Source: Mytilus californianus (lineage: Eukaryota; Mollusca; Bivalvia; Mytilida; Mytilidae). From it: a DNA stretch of 64,000 bases. The DNA lies in assembly GCF_021869535.1 (NCBI RefSeq), contig NW_026262712.1, positions 67,240,100 to 67,304,099 of the forward strand, written 5' to 3'. A program made the translations under genes and the position numbers. Under the pieces are notes generated by a model, which was not told where the DNA came from, searched no databases, and was given only the letters and a program-made list of their open reading frames with translations. Numbering within the stretch: the stretch's first letter is position 1; each line of letters starts with the position of its first letter. This document shows positions 23,111-35,300 of this stretch, piece after piece.

Positions 23111-24035
23111 GTACTTATATACCAGTAACTAGCAGTTCTGGTGCATTTACAAAATTCAAAACCTAAGTGGTGAGTGGATATAACTATAAAAATTAAAGGT
23201 AAAATAGCCAAAACTATAAACACGCTTGTGGGTGGAGCTAATTAATAATATATAACATCAGTGTCTATTCTTTTAATTTTTATCCATAAGTATTTATCAT
23301 GTAAGATACATAAATTGTTTTTTATAACCACATCGTTACATTTGTTTTAAAGTGCCTATCTCACAATTTTTTTATAACTTTAAACCTCTTAAAAAAAAGA
23401 TCCGAACAAATAGGTGCAAAGAACTGTAGTTATACAGAACAATATTTCAGGGCATGCAGCACTCGATTTTATTCGATTTTCACGACGATATAGTTAAAAT
23501 AATGGACAGCAACAAAATTAAAAAAAAAGATCCATTACATATGAGCAGCGTCGGATAGATATCGTCCTTATGCAAGTGCACGTATTCATGTATATGTATA
23601 AGACTTTGATTGATTTCGGAACATTCAAATGCAAAATAAATGAATAAGTTTGGTCTGTTTAGTAGAGTTTTTAGACTTATGTCAACTCAGTTATAGGCTT
23701 TGCATAGAGATTTTTTAACCCGAAATAGCAGGGTATTGATATTTATTTGCATTAGGCCGGTTTCTATCCGACGCAGCTCATATTCTTAAACGAAATAAAG
23801 TTTCTGCTTTGCAGTTCTAGTCGAATATTTGATAATTTCAAACTGGTCTATCAAATATGCGTAAATAAGCTTGTACAGAATAATTCATAGCACCAAAAAA
23901 TAACACATGTTATGCATCAAGCGATATTCAGGATTTGTCGGATGTTTTTTGCGAGTGGCAAACAAATGCTAATGACGGGTGCAGCATGACGAGCAGGATC
24001 TCCTTACCCTTCAGAGCACCTGAGATCCCCCGGTT
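23111..24035. other. Intergenic, nothing recognised
   Basis: AT-rich, with no supported gene or repeat boundary. Confidence 0.4.
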
Positions 24036-24039
24036 CAGT

Positions 24040-24147
24040 TCGGTTGGGTTCGTGTTGCTCAGTTTGTATTTTTCTATGTTGTGTTTTGTGTGCTAGATGT
24101 TGTTTGTCTTTTTTTTTTTTTTTTTGTCATGTCGTTGTCAATATAAC
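24040..24147 (+). repeat. Dispersed repeat family B, first half
   Basis: CGTGTTGCTCAGTTTGTATT through a T-run to TCATGTCGTTGTCAATAT. The same order occurs uninterrupted at 53955-54095, where it continues into TTATGAGTTTGAATATCTC. Here that continuation appears only at about 24848, after a family A insertion. Confidence 0.65.
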
Positions 24148-24840
24148 AATAAGGAGATGTAGTATGATTGCCAACGAGACAACTATCCACCAAAGTTCAA
24201 ATTAAGTGGATGAAAGCAATTAAAGGCAACCATACGGCCTTCAACAATGAGAAGACCCCGTACCGTATAGTCGGCTTTAAAAGGCCCCGACATGAAAAAA
24301 ATATGAAACAATTCAATTGAGGAAACTAACGGCCAAAAACAAATATGAGAGACGTAAACCAATGACAACCACTGAACTACAGGCTCCTGACTTGAAGAAT
24401 GTGGCGGGGTTAAACATGTTTGTTAGCGCTCAACCCTCCCCTAACCTTGGACAGTGGTGTAACACCACAACATAAGAACAAACTATAAAAATCAGTGGAA
24501 AAAGGCTTAACTCATCAGATCGATACAAAGAAAAACATCAAACAAAAACACAGACAGGACGTGGCAGGGTATATATCCCTAACAACAAAAAAGACACTAG
24601 GTACAAATGTGAGAGAACTCGCAGTTACTGACAGCTAGTTCAAAGCCAATAACAACTAATAAAAAAATCATGTATGTAAGACTAAAATATCAATCAGTAC
24701 ACATCCAACATCCAATGGATTTAATGTAAAGACGTCATTATCAGTCAGAGAAAACATGACCTTGTGCAATGCCAAAATATTGATATAGACAGATTGTAGT
24801 ACCGTGAAAGTACATATGTATAATATTTAGTATGATTTTT
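24148..24840 (+). repeat. Dispersed repeat family A inserted in family B
   Basis: Longest family A copy in the window, from AATAAGGAGATGTAGTATGA through ACCGTATAGTCGGCTTTAAA to the AAATATTGATATAGACAGAT region. It separates the two halves of a family B repeat, which shows the order of insertion. No transposase frame. Confidence 0.7.
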
Positions 24841-24844
24841 ATTT

Positions 24845-24922
24845 GCTGATAACAAATCAGTTTATTTTCGAATTATGAGTTTGAATATCTCATTGGTATA
24901 TTTCGCCTCTCTTTTAGGGCAG
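24845..24922 (+). repeat. Dispersed repeat family B, second half
   Basis: CAGTTTATTTTCGAATTATG then AGTTTGAATATCTCATTGG. Matches 54040-54095 and resumes family B after the family A insertion. Confidence 0.6.
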
Positions 24923-25251
24923 ATTGGGGTTTAGATTAGAAACGATAGATATTTTTCATATTTCGCCAAAATGGAGTTGATATCGTGCTATATTCAACAG
25001 TATAATTTAAAAGTGTAAGTCGCAAAGTTTGTTTTCATTCTACATGTTTTGCAAAACTGTCATGCAGATTTTGGAAATATTAAAGATTGAAAAAGCTCTT
25101 TCGTGTTAATACAACAAAAGCTAAATGATAAACATATTTGAGGCTGCATCTCTTATGAAATTGTGCTTTCAAAATTAAAGATAAACTGATGGGATCACCG
25201 TTCTCTTAACATAACAAAAACAATAAAGGATCGAAGCATTACAGATGGCAG

Positions 25252-25347
25252 TCTTAGGTCTTGCCATACAATAACACAGGGATATGCTACTTTTGGTCTT
25301 AGGTCTTGTCATACAATAACACAGGGATATATATGCTACTTTTGGTT
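25252..25347. repeat. Short tandem duplication, two ~47-bp units
   Basis: Two adjacent copies of a unit with CATACAATAACACAGGGATA followed by TGCTACTTTTGG. The second has an extra TATA. It lies about 0.8 kb upstream of the FAR start codon. Confidence 0.8.
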
Positions 25348-25349
25348 TT

Positions 25350-26160
25350 GTAAATCCACTATAATAAAACATATATACATACATAGTTTGCCTTCCTAAA
25401 CTCAGTTTGGTTCTCACTGTGGTCTTCTGGTATAGCCTGGCTGTCACCTATAATTGGTTAGTCCCAGATAAAGGCAAATCCAAAAATACACAGCAAATGT
25501 ATTTGTTATACATCTGAACATTTTCTTTTCTTTTTTTATCTTAGTTTGCTGTTTGGTAAAAATGTTCCTACATAATCATTAATCAGTCTCTTCTCAGATA
25601 ACTCAAAAATTTCTAGTCAATGACTTTTGTGAATTTGGATCAACAAAAAAAAAGATAAAACGCGTTTGCCAAAAACAAAACAGCCGATAATCGACAGTGG
25701 GTAATACATGTCGATTTTTTTTTTATGTTTTTGGTACGATGTGGCGTTTTGTTGTTAATACTTAATCAGTGTATTTTGTTGTATCTGTTATGGTTCCTTA
25801 GAGGAACAATCTTACCTGATATATTTCCTTTTTACGTCACTTCCTGTTAGTGAGAAGTTCGACTTGGCTATCGCTAGTCAGGTATTTTGGCAAATTCTCT
25901 TTAAATATGCCTATTTTGACTTAAAGTGTTTTGACTACACAACTAAAAATGATCTCTGGGATTTCTTTAAAATCATATTTTTGTTTATCACGACATTCTG
26001 ACATGATTATTTACATATTTCCACATAAAAGTACAGTTGTCCAAACAACCTATATTTTGACACTTGTCGGATAAAATTACAACCTATTTTTCACTTTATT
26101 TATTACCCTTTGTCACATAACGTGTACATTTGAATTTTTCATTTTTTAAGCACCTCAGCA
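25350..26160 (+). other. 5' flank of the FAR gene
   Basis: AT-rich, with no obvious TATA-type core promoter that I would defend. Just before the start codon, T-rich sequence ends in TTTTTTAAG and then CACCTCAG (26146-26158); either could be a 3' splice site. A non-coding first exon further upstream is therefore plausible, as in other animal FAR genes, but is not demonstrated. Confidence 0.45.
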
Positions 26161-26361
26161 ATGGAGTCTTCAGTTCCTTCCATACCAGAGTTTTACCGTG
26201 ATAAAGGTGTCTTTATCACAGGTGCCACAGGATTCATGGGTAAAGTTTTAGTGGAAAAGATATTGCGATCTTGTCCTGAAGTGAAGACTTTGTACCTTCT
26301 TGTAAGACCGAAGAAAGGGAAGGAACCTGTACAGAGAATTGAAGAAATCGTCAGCAGTAAG
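26161..26361 (+). CDS. FAR exon 1 (residues 1-67)
   Basis: Start codon to ...VSSK, containing the NADPH-binding TGATGFMG. The donor is AAG|GTACAATG. The frame runs on into the intron for 37 codons before a stop; that extension is not coding. Confidence 0.93.
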
Positions 26362-29300
26362 GTACAATGTATAAATACACTACAGCCTACAGGTGTTATA
26401 ATGTGCCACTTTAACAATACACCAATCTCAAGTTGTTTTATTATGAATGAGTTACACCAGATGGAAGCAAGTTAACTCGTACCATTGCAAACTCGTACCA
26501 TGTCAACTCGTACCACTATAAGTCAACTCGTACCAATGTTAACTCGTACCACTGCGAAGTCGTACCATTGCGAACTCGTACCACTGCTAACTCGTACCAT
26601 TAAAAATATATGCATTGATTTTGAAAATCTTTATAAAATATTAATTGATTTTCCTTAATTTTATACAAAAAATATTTTATAAAACAAATGAATTTCTTAA
26701 TTACCATGTTATTAATTGATAAATTAAATTCCTTTGATTGTGTGATTATGTCTGTAGTTAACTAATCACATTGTCTAATACTGCTATTATATTATGATTG
26801 GTGTTATATAATTTAACAGGTTGGAATTAATTGTATAATGTTTATTATTGAATGAAATTCCTGATTATCAAAGCACAAGCTGAGATGAGTCGTCTCAAAG
26901 CCACATTTCCTCATAAAATGTTGCATGCTTGTGATGTCCCTCATAACCATAATGGATGACGACATTTGTATATGGTGTCACTCTCTAGTTAGACCCTGCC
27001 ATCTACGATGACGCGGAAGTTTATTATAATGACCATCCTTATCGTTGAGGTTTATGCATGGTGGTATTGTTCATCAAAGAGCTGAATATTGTATATAAAT
27101 AAATTTCATACTTTCTAAATTTTGGTCATAAACAATTTTAAACTTTTCAAAACAAGATAAATAAATTCTCTCAATAAATAAAATTCCTTTTAGAAACAAT
27201 TATAAATACCAAAATCTATTCAAATGTTACTAATTTGTAATAATTAAAAATTAAATCAAATAGTTGTCAGTAAAAGTTAAATAATGGAACTGTTCAAGGG
27301 AGACAACAAAGCCAATCTGCTACAGTTTTCATTATCCAATTAGCCAAGGAAAAATCAGCTACAAATTGGTCATTGTGATTTTAAATTATATACTTTTTAC
27401 AGACTTATGAGGTATTGAGTGAAATTTAAATATTTATTCATCATTAAACACCATTTGAATGCATTTAAATAAGTTGGTACAAGTTTGCAATGGTAAGAAT
27501 TTACCGTGGTACGAGTTAGCAGTGGTCACTGGTGGTACGAGTTTGCAGTGGTACGAGTTTGTATTTAGTGGTACGAGTTGACAGTGGTACGAGTTTGCAA
27601 TGGTACGAGATAACTATAATTCCACCAGATGACCCAAAGTCTCAAACAATCAGTTCTTGCTGTGACATAATAAAATAGGCATTGTGACAGAAAATTAGGA
27701 ATTTGAATGTCATCTTTTAACATGTTTAAAGAATGCATACAAATTATATGGTAATATTTTGGTAAAAAATTCCAAAATTACTCTTTTTTTCTATTCAATG
27801 ATGAGCTGAAAAACGCCATTTTATTTTTTAAAAAGATGCCATTTTGAAGTTTTGTTGAAATCTGACTCAACATTCTCAATCTAAGTCCTTCAAGATATCA
27901 AACCATTCATGCTTTTGATATTTTATAGTGTGTCTTTTTATGTTGTAATGTTACACTACTATCTCAGGTTAGGGTGAAGGTTGGCGCCTGATAAAACGCT
28001 TAAACCCGCTGCATTTGTATACACCTGTCCTAAGTCAGGAGCCTGTTGTTCAGTGATTGTCGTTTGTTGGTGTGGTTCATAAGTGTTTCTTGTTTCTCAT
28101 TTTTTATATAGATACAAATGTAAGACCGTTGGTTTTTCAATTTGAATTGTTTTACACTAGTCATTTTGGAATTTGGAGCCCATTATAGCTTGCTGTTCAG
28201 TGTGAGCCAATGCTCCGTGTTGAAGGCCGTACTTAGACCTATAATTGTTTACTTTTTATACATTGTGACTTGGATGGAGAGTTGTCTCATTGGCACTCAT
28301 ACCACATCTTCTTATTTATATTTTGAAGTTGAATTGGGACTTTTATCATCTTGTGTAAATGTTCATGTGTAATATTCAAACAAAACAAACATCAAACTGT
28401 ATATGTACAATTTTATTATGAATAAAAGAGAACTTACAATGTATGATACTTAAGGTAGCACTACAGTCAGAATTTTCTGACTCCAACCAACAGTCTTTAA
28501 AGATTGATTTCTCCAAAACTACTCAATGGATTTTTAAAATCTTTAACTCATTTTAAAGCTGAAATATTACTTTTTCTTAATCCATAGATAAATTTATTTA
28601 AGGTATGATAAATCTCAAAATATAGCTCATTAATTGCCAAAAAAGTGGTCTTCCAACTTGGATGGAAATGGCACATTCAGGTCAAATGGTAGTAAAAATT
28701 TGTTTTCATCCCTTTAATCAACCATATACAAGCTGCAAAACCGTGTCTCAGATTTTTGACATATGCCTCCAGTAAGAAGATATATTGATTTTACTGCTGG
28801 GTGCCAAACCTCATTTCACCTTTCATCTTTGGACACCTATAAATTCATTTAGAAACAAATTATCCAAAAACTGGGACACGGTATTGTAGAAAATACCCCC
28901 TTTAATCACATATATCAAAGTCAAGCCAAAGGGGGTACCCATAAAGTTTATATTTTCATTTTTTCCTAACAAATCTCATGAAAAATTGTTCTGAGAAATG
29001 ACCTAAAAATGGAATTTCCCCCTTAGAACCCCTATAAATGCAACATAAATACAAAAATTCCACTGGGAACACCCCAGGAGTGTTCTGACACCATTACTTT
29101 ATCAATAGAACCACACACTTTGTCTCTTTGATGCTCTAATGCTGTAAATTTTGCATTATGTGTGGCACTGTGCAACACTAACTTGGCATTTGGCGGGAGT
29201 TTGACGTCACAGATTTGACCAATATCTGTGATGTAGTAATTAAATATAGACAAAGCTCCGCCTCTGTCCAGACAGTCTAAGATAAGAGAATAACAGGATT

Positions 29301-32300
29301 GACCAGCTGCATATAATCAATATTTAACATCATTATTCTCACTATAAAGAATAATTTTCATTTGTATTTTAAAAAGAAATATACTATTACTGAAATTAGC
29401 TAGAACATTAAAATTGTGCATCAAAAGACATGTTCATAAAAAGATCCAAGACCATCCACTTCTTTAAAAAAAGACACTCCCACATGATTTTTGAGTTTTA
29501 CGGAATTGAAAAATTTCACATCAACTTAAAATTGGTTAAAATGCCTAAAACTGTATTTAAATGTAGAAGACCAAATAGATGAAATTTATACAGGCAGTCA
29601 GAGGCTTTCAAAGATACTTTCACACTCTTTTCCATATTTTTTTTCATTTTTTGTAGATTTGTTCCCTTTAGATTTTTTTCCTTTCATATCTTTTTCTTTT
29701 TCTCTGTTTATAAACATGTTATATAAATTACTTTTGTTGCAAAATAATGAGATAAGACCACAATATTTATCTTGTGGTCAGGGATTAACAGCTGGACACT
29801 GGTACCAACAGATGATTGACATATTAGCCCCTCCCAAATGCCTATATATTTAGATTAATTACCATGTTCTTTTATTTACATATGTTACATTATCAATTTA
29901 CTCCCTGTTGTGATATGATAATGACTTTGGGATTTTTACAAACTGTGCAGAATAATACTTAATTCAAAATTAGGTGATAAAAAAATTATCTTCAAAAAAT
30001 CATTGTTAGACTGTAGTGCTACCTTAACTTGAAAATAATGAATGTATGAATGTATGAATGGTGGATATGGGAAGTGATTGTGTTGCAGTTAAACATACAT
30101 GTATATGTACTTTAAAATGTATCTACATTGTACATGTATATTTATAGGTCTTTTCGTTTATATTTTGTTTAAAACATGTTCTTAAATTGTCTGTTTTCAA
30201 ATTTTAGGATTATTAAAATGAAAAAGAAACTAAGATTTCAATTTCCTCAGGCAAAATTGATCTTACATGTAGATGGAATTGGCTATTATATTTAGGACTC
30301 ATCTGGTCTTATAGCTCTTCAACTGTTTCGGTTCTTATACATCATGTACATTTGTATAAAGTGTTTTTTATTCATTTTTAATAAGTGATGTACAAAATGT
30401 ATATTATTTATAAACATATGTGTATTGCTATCCTGTTACAGCTGTTTAACACATTGAGAGAGGATTATCCTGAATTCCATAAAAAGTTAATACCTGTATG
30501 TGGAGATATATTACATGACAACTTAGGTGTGTGTCAGACAGATGAACAGAAAATGATTGACAATGTACAGATTGTCTTCCATTCAGCTGCTACTGTCAGA
30601 TTTGATGAAGAAATGAAGTGAGTTTACAAATTTATTCCATTGGATACTTTATGTAAAGATTATCAATTTTTCTACCAGTAGAATATTATTGTCATTAACA
30701 ACAGGGAGTAACCATGGTAACAGTTTAAAAATAAGTGAGTAAGTGCAGAGAACCAGCTTATAAGTGGTGATGAGCAGCTGATATTTTACAATATCTAAAT
30801 ACTAAAATTGTTTATAATCAGGTCTAATGCCCTGCCCACAAGGCCACAATAGTATGGGGCGTTATGTGTTCCCATCGGTGCATCTGTCTGTCCTGTATGA
30901 GGTTAAAGTTCTTGGTCAAGGAATCTTACCATGAATTTACATGTATGTTCACATTAACTTGAAACTTAGTACACATGTTCATTATGATTGGAACTTTTTA
31001 AAATATATGCCAAATATAAGGGTTTTGGCCCAGATTTCATGGTTTGATGAACATGGAACTGTGTGATCGGAGTATTGTGTTTTATTATAATTTTTGAAAA
31101 TGACACCTGACATTCAATATCGAAGAAAAAGAACACTATTTCTTATCAAAAAGACTTTGGGATATATAATTTGGAAACTCATAAGATATATAAAGCTTTT
31201 TTCTGTGATGAATTAGCTGCAACACAACTTATTCTTCTATTGTAGATTGTCAGTTGAAATGAACGTCCATGGTACTAATAGAGTTCTACAGTTCTGTAAA
31301 AAACTAGTCCACATTGAAGTAGGTACATGAAAAGTATAGATAAAGAGGACTATAAACTATAAAACAACACGGTTTTTGGTTTTATTTTTCTGAAAAATTA
31401 TTAACACGATACATGTATATGGAGTAATCAAATTGTTAATGGTCTCAGAATATACAATTGCAGGGCTCGACAATAACGCTTGTCCGATTGTCCGGTACCA
31501 GAGGAAAAAAAGGTCGGACAAGTAAAAGCTATATCAAGCTTGTCCGACGGGACAAGTTAAATTATTATGCAGAAAATAAATTTAATCCAACTTTGATGAA
31601 CAAAGTAATTATAAACAAAAAACAAGAAAAGAAGATAAACACAAGTATTAATTTGACATGTTTACTTGCAATCGATAATTTAAAACTGGTTCTTTGTCAG
31701 GTACTTTTTAACAGGTAAAAGGCATACATGTACTATTCTCGGAAACCAGTCTTACTGATCCGAATCAGCGATGCGCTTTGTAGATAAGGTAACTTTACAA
31801 GACAGTTCGTCACCAGCTGGAAAGATTCGGCTCCAAGTTTAATAGACAATTTGGCACCGTAGGAGACATATTTAATAGACATGATTAATAGACAGTTTGG
31901 CAACGCAGGAGACATTTCGGGACCAAGACAAATCAGTACCTCGTTTTCCTACCTTATTCTGTTGCTTTATAATAAATACCATACCATATTTTTTTTAACA
32001 AAAATATTTTTTAAATAAAAAAGAAGAAATTATTTACCATAAAATTCCCAAATCATATTTGATCATATATAGAAGAAAAAAACAATACTTGCAATACGGT
32101 GACCTATAGTTATTAATTTCTTTGTCATTTGGTCTCTTGCAGAGAGTTGTCTCATTGGCAATCATACCTCATCTTCTTTTTTTTTATTGATTGAATTTGA
32201 AGAAACTTTTTTCAACTTAAAAAACCAGGATACAAATCCAATGAGTGGAAATTGACAGGCCTATCAGACGGTGCCTCATGTGTAGAGTCTGATGAGACTT

Positions 32301-35300
32301 TGGCATTGATGAAAACTAGAACATAAGTCCTATGACATGACTAGATTCAGTTGTTCTCGACTCATATTTTTAAAAGGTATTTCAAAAGATATAAATCAAA
32401 TTCTGTTCTATTGTTTTAATTCATTTTGTTCCCTGAATCAACTTAAAATGCAAAAAAGATTATTATTAAGATTTTTGTTGGACAAATTACAATTTCATTC
32501 GGACAAGTAAGTTTTGGTATGTACTTGTCCTACTGGACAAGTTGGAAAAAAAGTTATTGTAGAGGCCTGAATTGAATTGTACAAAGCTTATGAACTGATA
32601 GAAAATAAAGAATTGCAGGGCATTTCTATATGCTATATTCATGTTCATGATATTTGTACATTGTCATGATTGTAGGGAAATATAAAATTAATTTGTACGA
32701 GCTTTAGAAACTGAAAGAAAAGTGAGACTGGCCAAGGTTTTTTCCTGTTCGTAGCCATGATAGTCAGCACAAAGAATTTGATATTCTCCTACACTATACA
32801 AATATTGTTTTTATCCTGCAAGTTAATATTTACTATTAAACATATAGTTTTTTTTAATTCCCAACCATTAAATTTTTTTTTTAATGAAATCAGCATTACT
32901 TAAATGCAAACCACAATGAAGACCCGAGTTGAACTCTGACCTTAACGGTAATTTAAATATGACCACTTGCTCATCACAACAGGAGCAGGATACCAGGAGA
33001 CTATAAATGTATACTAAATGTTTATTGCTTCATGTTATCTGTACAACTATATTTGCATAGTACAACGTGTGAGTCTTTATAATTGCAAACCTGATACTGT
33101 TGCATTTTTCTCGTTAATAAAAAACATTGCAATAATTTCTAAATTTGCAGTGTATATGCCTTTGTTAGTCTTGTATCATTTTTAATTTTAGTTTCCTGTG
33201 TATAATTTGGAGTTTAGTATGACGTCCATTATCACTGAACTAGTATACATATTTGTTTAGGGGCCAGCTGAAGGATGCCTCCGGGTGCGGGAGTTTCTCG
33301 CTGCAGTGAAGACCCATTGGTGGCCTTCAGCTGTTGTCTGCTCTATGGTCGGGTTGTTGTCTCTTTGACACATTCCCCATTTCCATTCTCAATTTTAATT
33401 TTACTGTTTAGTGCAAGTTTTGTAAAATGCTTGGGACTAATTGAGAGTTACTGTAACTGTTACATGTATGTTCACCGATGTTGTGTGATTTCTTTTTTCA
33501 GTCTTTCCTACATGTTTCCACAGCCTACGCCAATTGTAATGTAAAGAAGATAGAAGAGAAAGTGTACGAACCACCTCTTCATCCTAGTAAAATATTGGAT
33601 GCTACTGGGTATGTATGAAGTGTCTTCTGTGCTGGCATGTTAACTTAAACTAAGGACATATATTATTTCCTGATTAGACCCTGGGTTCTTTGCATATTTT
33701 CAACTCTATCTATAATACATACTTATTACCACTGAATGAAATTTGAACAGCACACATAGATTTGCCTTAAAAAATACAGAAATTGATAAAATATTAAATA
33801 TGTGAATATTGTGTTGTCTCTCAGAAAAAGAAAATGTTCTTTAATTAAATACTATACTCAGATCTAAAGATAATTGAAATAAGGATTCATAGCTGTATTG
33901 AATATAGATATAAGAAGATGTGGTATGAGTGCCAATGAGACAACTCTCCATCCAAGTCACAATGTGTAAAAAGTAAACAATTATAGGTCAAAGTACATCC
34001 TTCAACACTGAGCCTTGGCTCACACGAACAGCAAGCTATAAAGGGCCCCAAAATGACTAGTGTAAAACAATTCAAACAGAAAATTTGATATATGTCTTCT
34101 TCTTAAAATGACCACAACTTTGATAGTTGTCGAAATTAACATATGTCAATCATTTATTTGTAAAAGTGTGATGAGTAAAAGGGATTGTGGGGACATCCAG
34201 TTAATACCAAATAATCTTCAAACTTAGATAAACATCCATACCATATATCTCTGATGGGTTATTAAACATAAAAAATGCTGGGTAAAACAAATGTGTACAA
34301 GTCATTAGAAGATGCAATATATATATATATTCTAAAACAGTAGCCATACATATTTTGCATTTTCTAAAAGCATATACACATTCGTGTTACCCTGGATTTT
34401 TTTTATGTAGGGAAAAATCTTGAAAAGGTCACCCTTTCCTGCATTATCAAATATTTACATATTAATTAACAGATGGATGGGAACAGAGATATTAAATATG
34501 CTGACACCAAAGATGATTAAGGACAGGCCAAATACATACACATATACAAAGTCTATAGCAGAGTACTTAGTGCATGAAGCAAGAGGGGAATTACCTGTAG
34601 CTATATTTAGACCATCCATTGTTGGTGCATCATGGGAAGAACCAGTACCTGTATGTATCACAAAGCATGTAGAACATGTGTTTGACATTGTATTTTAAAC
34701 AATTTATGGAATTATACAAAAACTCTGATCAAAACATCTCTCATGCAAAGTTGACCTTACTAGATTGTGACCTTACTAGGTTGTGACCTTACTAGATTGT
34801 GACTGTTCTATCTTGGTCTTTATTGCTTTTGATATTTTGAAATGTTTTTGATATTTTGCTTTCAAACTTTTAAACTCCAGCATACCCATTGAAAGTTATT
34901 TCAGAAATGTGTTGTTCTCTTTCAATAAATATATCGAAATGTATATAACAATAATGTTATGAAAGTTATGAAGGTTTAAGTGATACAAAAGCAGTTATAA
35001 TCCCATATAAATAGACATGACATGAAGATAACCCTTACTGTCAATAATGGAATTAAACATATATACTGTTCATCAAGTAAAATGAATATGAAAAATGGGG
35101 TATAATTAAATGTTGTTTACTTTTCAGCTAGTGTCAAGTATTTCTTACATATTCAGTTTTGCAACAATAAATCAATTGGATAATTTCTGTAATTTGGGTC
35201 TACTGGGATGAAGAGCCTTAAATTTGAACTGAAATTGGAAAAAATATTTTAGGTGGTTAGGGAATCTTGCCTTTGCAATAGGGTTTTCTTTGATACTGAG

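Noticed and set aside
26161-26475. A 104-residue stand-alone FAR-like protein
   Set aside because: The last 37 codons read through the exon 1 donor (AAG|GTACAATG) into intron 1; the true continuation is exon 2 at 30442.
29032-29253. 73-residue minus-strand frame inside the TTAA element as a transposase fragment
   Set aside because: No recognisable transposase motif. It is too short to support beyond chance, though it could be revisited with a profile search.
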